Positions 57,501 to 64,000 of a stretch of DNA of 64,000 nucleotides are shown one piece after another (positions within the stretch are counted from its first letter, which is position 1; each line of letters starts with the position of its first letter). The notes below the pieces were generated by a model. It was not told where the DNA came from, ran no database searches, and was given only the letters and a program-made list of their open reading frames with translations. The position numbers and the translations under genes were made by a program. Source of the DNA: Auanema rhodensis (Eukaryota > Nematoda > Chromadorea > Rhabditida > Rhabditidae); NCBI GenBank assembly GCA_964057225.1, contig OZ059897.1:11098001-11162000 (forward strand), in the 5' to 3' direction.

Positions 57501-60500
57501 AAAAAGATTCTGTTGAATCACCCGAGTTAGAGGTAGTATCTCAGTTTAACCAGAGAATTTCTGACTTGGAAATATATCTTGAAAACCACACCACGATTGT
57601 CCAACATTGAAAACTGTCTGTCTTAGTATAATTTCATAACTCTATATATGCCTAAGTAAAATGAATTTGAATACAAAAATAAAGCGTCTTTTATATTATA
57701 CTTTAACCTGATGTAGCTTTGTATGGAATTGTATACTGATCGCTTATACGGCGATAGGCTAGAACAATTCATAACTTTCCTAAACATTCCGTTGAATTAC
57801 CCGAATTAGAGATAGTATCTCAATCTAACCAAAGAACTTCTGAGTTGTAAATACATTTCGAAAAGAACACCACTATTGTGCAACATTGAAAACTGTCTGT
57901 CTTAGTATGATTACATAACACTTTATATGCCTCAGTAAAATGAATTTGAATTTAAATATGAAGCGTCTTTCATATTATACTTTAACCTGATATAGCTTTG
58001 TATAGGTTTGTATACTGATCACTTATACGGCGATAGGCTAGAACAGTTCATAACTTTCCTAAAAAGATTCCGTTGAATCACCCGAGTTAGAGGTAGTATC
58101 TCAGTTTAACCAGAGAATTTCTGACTTGGAAATATATTTTGAAAACCACACCACGATTGTCCAACATTGAAAACTGTCTGTTTTAGTATGATTTCATAAC
58201 ACTATATATGCCTAAATAAAATGAATTTGAATATAATAATGAAGCGTCTTTTATATTATACTTTAACCTGATATAGCTTTGTATAGGTTTGTACACTGAT
58301 CACATATACGGCGATAGGCTAGAACAGTTCATAACTTTCTTAAATAGATTCCGTTGAATCACCCGAGTTAGAGGTAGTATCTCAGTTTAACCAGAGAATT
58401 TCTGAAATGTGAATACGTTTTGAAAAGCACACCACGATTGTGCATTCTTGAAAACTGTCTGTTTTAGTATGATTTCATAACACTATATATGCCTAAATAA
58501 AATGAATTTGAATACAATAATGAAGCGTCTTTTATATTATACTTTAACCTGATATAGCTTTGTATAGGTTTGTACACTGATCACATATATGGCGATAAGC
58601 TAGAACAGTTCATAACTTTCCTAAATAGATTCTGTTGAATCACCCGAGTGAAAAGAACACCACGATTGTGCAATCTTGAAAACTGTCTGTCTTAGTATGA
58701 TTACATAACACTTTATATGCCTCAGTAAAATAAATTTGAATATAAATATGAAGCGTCTTTTATATTATACTTTAACCTAATATAGCTTTGTATGGGTTTG
58801 TATACTGATCACTTATACGGCGATAGGCTAGAACAGTTCATAACCTTCCTAAATAGATTCCGTTGAATTACCCGAATTAGAGGTAGTATCTCAATCTAAC
58901 CAAAGAACTTCTGAGTTGTATATACATTTTGAAAAGAACACCACGATTGTGCAATCTTGAAAACTGTCTGTCTTAGTATGATTACATAACACTTTATATG
59001 CCTCAGTAAATGAATTTGAATATAAATATGAAGCGTCTTTTATATTATACTTTAACCTGATATAGCTTTGTATAGGTTTGTATACTGATCACTTATACGC
59101 CGATAGGCTAGAACAGTTCATAACTTTCCTAAATAGATTCCGTTGAATCACCCGAATTAGAGATAGTATCTCAATCTAACCAAAAAACTTCTGAGTTGTA
59201 AATACATTTTGAAAAGAACACCACGATTGTGCAACATTGAAAACTGTCTGTCTCAGTATGATTACATAACACTTTATATGCCTAAGTAAAATGAATTTGA
59301 ATATAAATATGAAGCGTCTTTTATATTATACTTTAACCTGATATAGCTTTGTATAGGTTTGTACACTGATCACATATACGGCGATAGGCTAGAACAGTTC
59401 ATAACTTTCCTAAACATTCCGTTTAATTACCCGAATTAGAGGTAGTATCTCAATCTAACCAAAAAACTTCTGAGTTGTAAATACATTCTGAAAAGAACAC
59501 CACGATTGTGCAACATTGGAAAATGTCTGTCTTAGTATGATTACATAACACTTTATATGCCTAAGTAAAATGAATTTGAATATAAATATGAAGCGTCTTT
59601 TATATTATACTTTAACCTGATATAGCTTTGTATAGGTTTGTACACTGATCACTTATACGGCGATAGGCTAGAACAGTTCATAACCTTCCTAAATAGATTC
59701 CGTTGAATTACCCGAATTAGAGGTAGTATCTCAATCTAACCAAAGAACTTCTGAGTTGTATATACATTTTGAAAAGAACACCACGATTGTGCAATCTTGA
59801 AAACTGTCTGTCTTAGTATGATTACATAACACTTTATATGCCTCAGTAAATGAATTTGAATATAAATATGAAGCGTCTTTTATATTATACTTTAACCTGA
59901 TATAGCTTTGTATAGGTTTGTATACTGATCACTTATACGCCGATAGGCTAGAACAGTTCATAACTTTCCTAAATAGATTCCGTTGAATCACCCGAGTTAG
60001 AGGTAGTATCTCAAACTAAACAAAGAATTTCTGAGTTATAAATACATTTTGAAAAGCACACCACGATTGTCCAACATTGAAAACTGTCTGTCTTAGTATA
60101 ATTTCATAACTCTATATATGAATAAGTAAAATGAATTTGAATATAAATATGAAGCGTCTTTTATATTATACTTTAACCTGATATAGATTTGTATAGGTTT
60201 GTATACTGATCACATATACGGCGGTAGGCTAGAACAGTTCATAACTTTCCTAAAAAAGATTCTGTTGAATCACCCGAGTTAGAGGTAGTATCTCAGTTTA
60301 ACCAGAGAATTTCTGACTTGGAAATATATCTTGAAAACCACACCACGATTGTGCAACATTGAAAACTGTCTGTCTTAGTATGATTACATAACACTTTATA
60401 TGCCTCAGTAAAATGAATTTGAATTTAAATATGAAGCGTCTTTCATATTATACTTTAACCTGATATAGCTTTGTATAGGTTTGTATACTGATCACTTATA

Positions 60501-63500
60501 CGGCGATAGGCTAGGACAGTTCATAACTTTCCTAAACATTCCGTTGAATTACCCGAATTAGAGATAGTATCTCAATCTAACCAAAGAACTTCTGAGTTGT
60601 AAATACATTTCGAAAAGAACACCAGTATTGTGCAACATTGAAAACTGTCTGTCTTAGTATGATTACATAACACTTTATATGCCTCAGTAAATGAATTTGA
60701 ATATAAATATGAAGCGTCTTTTATATTATACTTTAACCTGATATAGCTTTGTATAGGTTTGTATACTGATCACTTCTACGCCGATAGGCTAGAACAGTTC
60801 ATAACTTTCCTAAATAGATTCCGTTGAATCACCCGAGTTAGAGGTAGTATCTCAAACTAAGCAAAGAATTTCTGAGTTGTATATACATTTTGAAAAGAAC
60901 ACCACGATTGTGCAATCTTGAAAACTGTCTGTCTTAGTATAATTTCATAACTCTATATATGAATAAGTAAAATGAATTTGAATATAATAATGAAGCGTCT
61001 TTTATTTTATACTTTAACCTGATATAGCTTTGTATAGGTTTGTATACTGATCACTTATACGCCGATAGGCTAGAACAGTTCATAACTTTCCTAAATAGAT
61101 TCCGTTGAATCACCCGAGTTAGAGGTAGTATCTCAAACTAAGCAAAGAATTTCTGAGTTATAAATACATTTTGAAAAGCACACCACGATTGTCCAACATT
61201 GAAAACTGTCTGTCTTAGTATAATTTCATAACTCTATATATGAATAAGTAAAATGAATTTGAATATAATAATGAAGCGTCTTTTATTTTATACTTTAACC
61301 TGATATAGCTTTGTATAGGTTTGTATACTGATCACTTATACGCCGATAGGCTAGAACAGTTCATAACTTTCCTAAATAGATTCCGTTGAATCACCCGAGT
61401 TAGAGGTAGTATCTCAAACTAAACAAAGAATTTCTGAGTTATGAATACATTTTGAAAAGCACACCACGATTGTCCAACATTGAAAACTGTCTGTCTTAGT
61501 ATGATTACATAACACTTTATATGCCTCAGTAAAATGAATTTGAATTTAAATATGAAGCATCTTTTATATTATACTTTAACCTGATATAGCTTTGTATAGG
61601 TTTGTACACTGATCACATATATGGCGATAGGCTAGAACAGTTCATAACTTTCCTAAATAGATTCTGTTGAATCACCCGAGTTAGAGGTAGTATCTCAAAC
61701 TAAACAAAGAATTTCTGAGTTATGAATACATTTTGAAAAGCACACCACGATTGTCCAACATTGAAAACTGTCTGTCTTAGTATGATTACATAACACTTTA
61801 TATGCCTCAGTAAAATGAATTTGAATTTAAATATGAAGCATCTTTTATATTATACTTTAACCTGATATAGCTTTGTATAGGTTTGTACACTGATCACATA
61901 TATGGCGATAGGCTAGAACAGTTCATAACTTTCCTAAATAGATTCTGTTGAATCACCCGAGTTAGAGGTAGTATCTCAGTTTAACCAGAGAATTTCTGAG
62001 TTGGAAATATATTTTAAAAACCACACCACGATTGTGCAATCTTGAAAACTGTCTGTCTTAGTATGATTACATAACACTTTATATGCCTCAGTAAAATGAA
62101 TTTGAATTTAAATATGAAGCGTCTTTCATATTATACTTTAACCTGATATAGCTTTGTATAGGTTTGTATACTGATCACATATATGGCGATAGGCTAGAAC
62201 AGTTCATAACTTTCCTAAATAGATTCTGTTGAATCACCCGAGTTAGAGGTAGTATCTCAGTTTAACCAGAGAATTTCTGAAATGTGAATACGTTTTGAAA
62301 ACCACACCACGATTGTGCAATCTTGAAAACTGTCTGTCTTAGTATGATTAAATAACACTTTATATGCCTCAGTAAAATGAACTTGAATATAAATATGAAG
62401 CATCTTTTATATTATACTTTAACCTGATATAGCTTTGTATAGGTTTGTACACTGATCACATATATGGCGATAGGCTAGAACAGTTCATAACTTTCCTAAA
62501 TAGATTCTGTTGAATCACCCGAGTTAGAGGTAGTATCTCAGTTTAACCAGAGAATTTCTGAGTTGGAAATATATTTTAAAAACCACACCACGATTGTGCA
62601 ATCTTGAAAACTGTCTGTCTTAGTATGATTACATAACACTTTATATGCCTCAGTAAAATGAATTTGAATTTAAATATGAAGCGTCTTTCATATTATACTT
62701 TAACCTGATATAGCTTTGTATAGGTTTGTATACTGATCACTTATACGGCGATAGGCTAGGACAGTTCATAACTTTCCTAAACATTCCGTTGAATTACCCG
62801 AATTAGAGGTAGTATCTCAGTTTAACCAGAGAATTTCTGACTTGGAAATATATTTTGAAAACCACACCACGATTGTCCAACATTGAAAACTGTCTGTTTT
62901 AGTATGATTTCATAACACTATATATGCCTAAATAAAATGAATTTGAATATAATAATGAAGCGTCTTTTATATTATACTTTAACCTGATATAGCTTTGTAT
63001 AGGTTTGTATACTGATCACTTATACGCCGATAGGCTAGAACAGTTCATAACTTTCCTAAATAGATTCCGTTGAATCACCCGAGTTAGAGGTAGTATCTCA
63101 ATCTAACCAAAGAACTTCTGAGTTGTATATACATTTTGAAAAGAACACCACGATTGTGCAATCTTGAAAACTGTCTGTCTTAGTATGATTACATAACACT
63201 TTATATGCCTCAGTAAATGAATTTGAATATAAATATGAAGCGTCTTTTATATTATACTTTAACCTGATATAGCTTTGTATAGGTTTGTATACTGATCACT
63301 TATACGCCGATAGGCTAGAACAGTTCATAACTTTCCTAAATAGATTCCGTTGAATCACCCGAGTTAGAGGTAGTATCTCAAACTAAACAAAGAATTTCTG
63401 AGTTATAAATACATTTTGAAAAGCACACCACGATTGTCCAACATTGAAAACTGTCTGTCTTAGTATAATTTCATAACTCTATATATGAATAAGTAAAATG

Positions 63501-64000
63501 AATTTGAATATAATAATGAAGCGTCTTTTATTTTATACTTTAACCTGATATAGATTTGTATAGGTTTGTATACTGATCACATATACGGCGGTAGGCTAGA
63601 ACAGTTCATAACTTTCCTAAAAAAGATTCTGTTGAATCACCCGAGTTAGAGGTAGTATCTCAGTTTAACCAGAGAATTTCTGACTTGGAAATATATCTTG
63701 AAAACCACACCACGATTGTGCAACATTGAAAACTGTCTGTCTTAGTATGATTACATAACACTTTATATGCCTCAGTAAAATGAATTTGAATTTAAATATG
63801 AAGCGTCTTTCATATTATACTTTAACCTGATATAGCTTTGTATAGGTTTGTATACTGATCACTTATACGGCGATAGGCTAGGACAGTTCATAACTTTCCT
63901 AAACATTCCGTTGAATTACCCGAATTAGAGATAGTATCTCAATCTAACCAAAGAACTTCTGAGTTGTAAATACATTTCGAAAAGAACACCACTATTGTGC
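39525..64000 (-). repeat. 280-bp satellite array, right, minus orientation, runs off the window
   Basis: About 87 monomers of the same satellite as 32131-37520 but reversed. Diagnostic variants recur at fixed offsets: TACGCG at 42171, 44965 and 49428; GGCAGTA at 43243, 46880 and 51343; so a 4463-bp block of 16 monomers is duplicated. Some monomers carry shared deletions (for example CGAGTGAAAA at 55331 and 58645). Short open frames (41283-41498, 55858-56052, 56138-56332) are not conserved between monomers. No other gene or insertion seen in 24 kb. Confidence 0.95.

Noticed and set aside
32131..64000. CRISPR array
   Set aside because: The period is about 280 bp with no short repeat/unique spacer pattern. 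The whole monomer is repeated, and the context is eukaryotic.

Overview
The window looks like AT-rich, repeat-dense DNA from an invertebrate nuclear genome. A nematode is the best guess. The reasons are introns of about 40-60 bp with in-phase joins, BEL/Pao retroelements whose env resembles phlebovirus G2 glycoproteins, DD37D and Tc3-type transposons, a Polinton/Maverick fragment and eukaryotic tRNA-His genes. I cannot name the species, and there is no sign of bacterial or phage organisation. I see no clearly intact ordinary host protein gene. Nearly everything is mobile or tandemly repeated DNA.

Layout. 1-5773: a tandem array of 332-bp units, each carrying one tRNA-His(GTG) gene. It is split by a young 4.2-kb LTR retrotransposon on the minus strand (413-bp LTRs, tRNA-Gln primer site, no polymerase). 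5774-9263: a MULE-like DNA transposon with 45-bp terminal inverted repeats and a spliced minus-strand gene, followed by an inverted scrap of the tRNA unit. 9346-18620: minus-strand wreckage of two BEL/Pao families, called here BEL-A and BEL-B. The BEL-B env is interrupted by two DD37D transposons, one nested in the other. 18621-20460: a minisatellite, a mariner-type helix-turn-helix fragment with an intron-like break, and an unrecognised gene with at least three in-phase exons. 20725-23345: the structural-gene end of a Polinton (penton-type capsid fragment, adenain-like protease, pVI-like core protein, start of the major capsid gene). 23357-24884: a Tc3-like transposon. 24885-25513: a second MULE fragment. 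25758-27445: a BEL LTR, a possible plus-strand gene end and a BEL-type gag. 27528-31565: the 3' half of a BEL-B element (RNase H, integrase, env).

31413-64000 is the most striking part. Two arrays of a roughly 280-bp satellite face each other: 32131-37520 on plus and 39525 to the window end on minus. Both abut BEL reverse transcriptase/RNase H sequence. The 2-kb spacer holds MULE, Tc3-like and BEL pieces. Short inverted repeats of BEL sequence lie at both junctions. Both arrays show higher-order structure: a 1401-bp five-monomer unit on the left and a 4463-bp block on the right.

There is no cooperating operon here. The interest lies in the tRNA array, the pol-less LTR element, the Polinton module, the unrecognised spliced gene and the fold-back architecture around the satellite. 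Reading frames were read by eye, so family assignments rest on motifs and not on searches.
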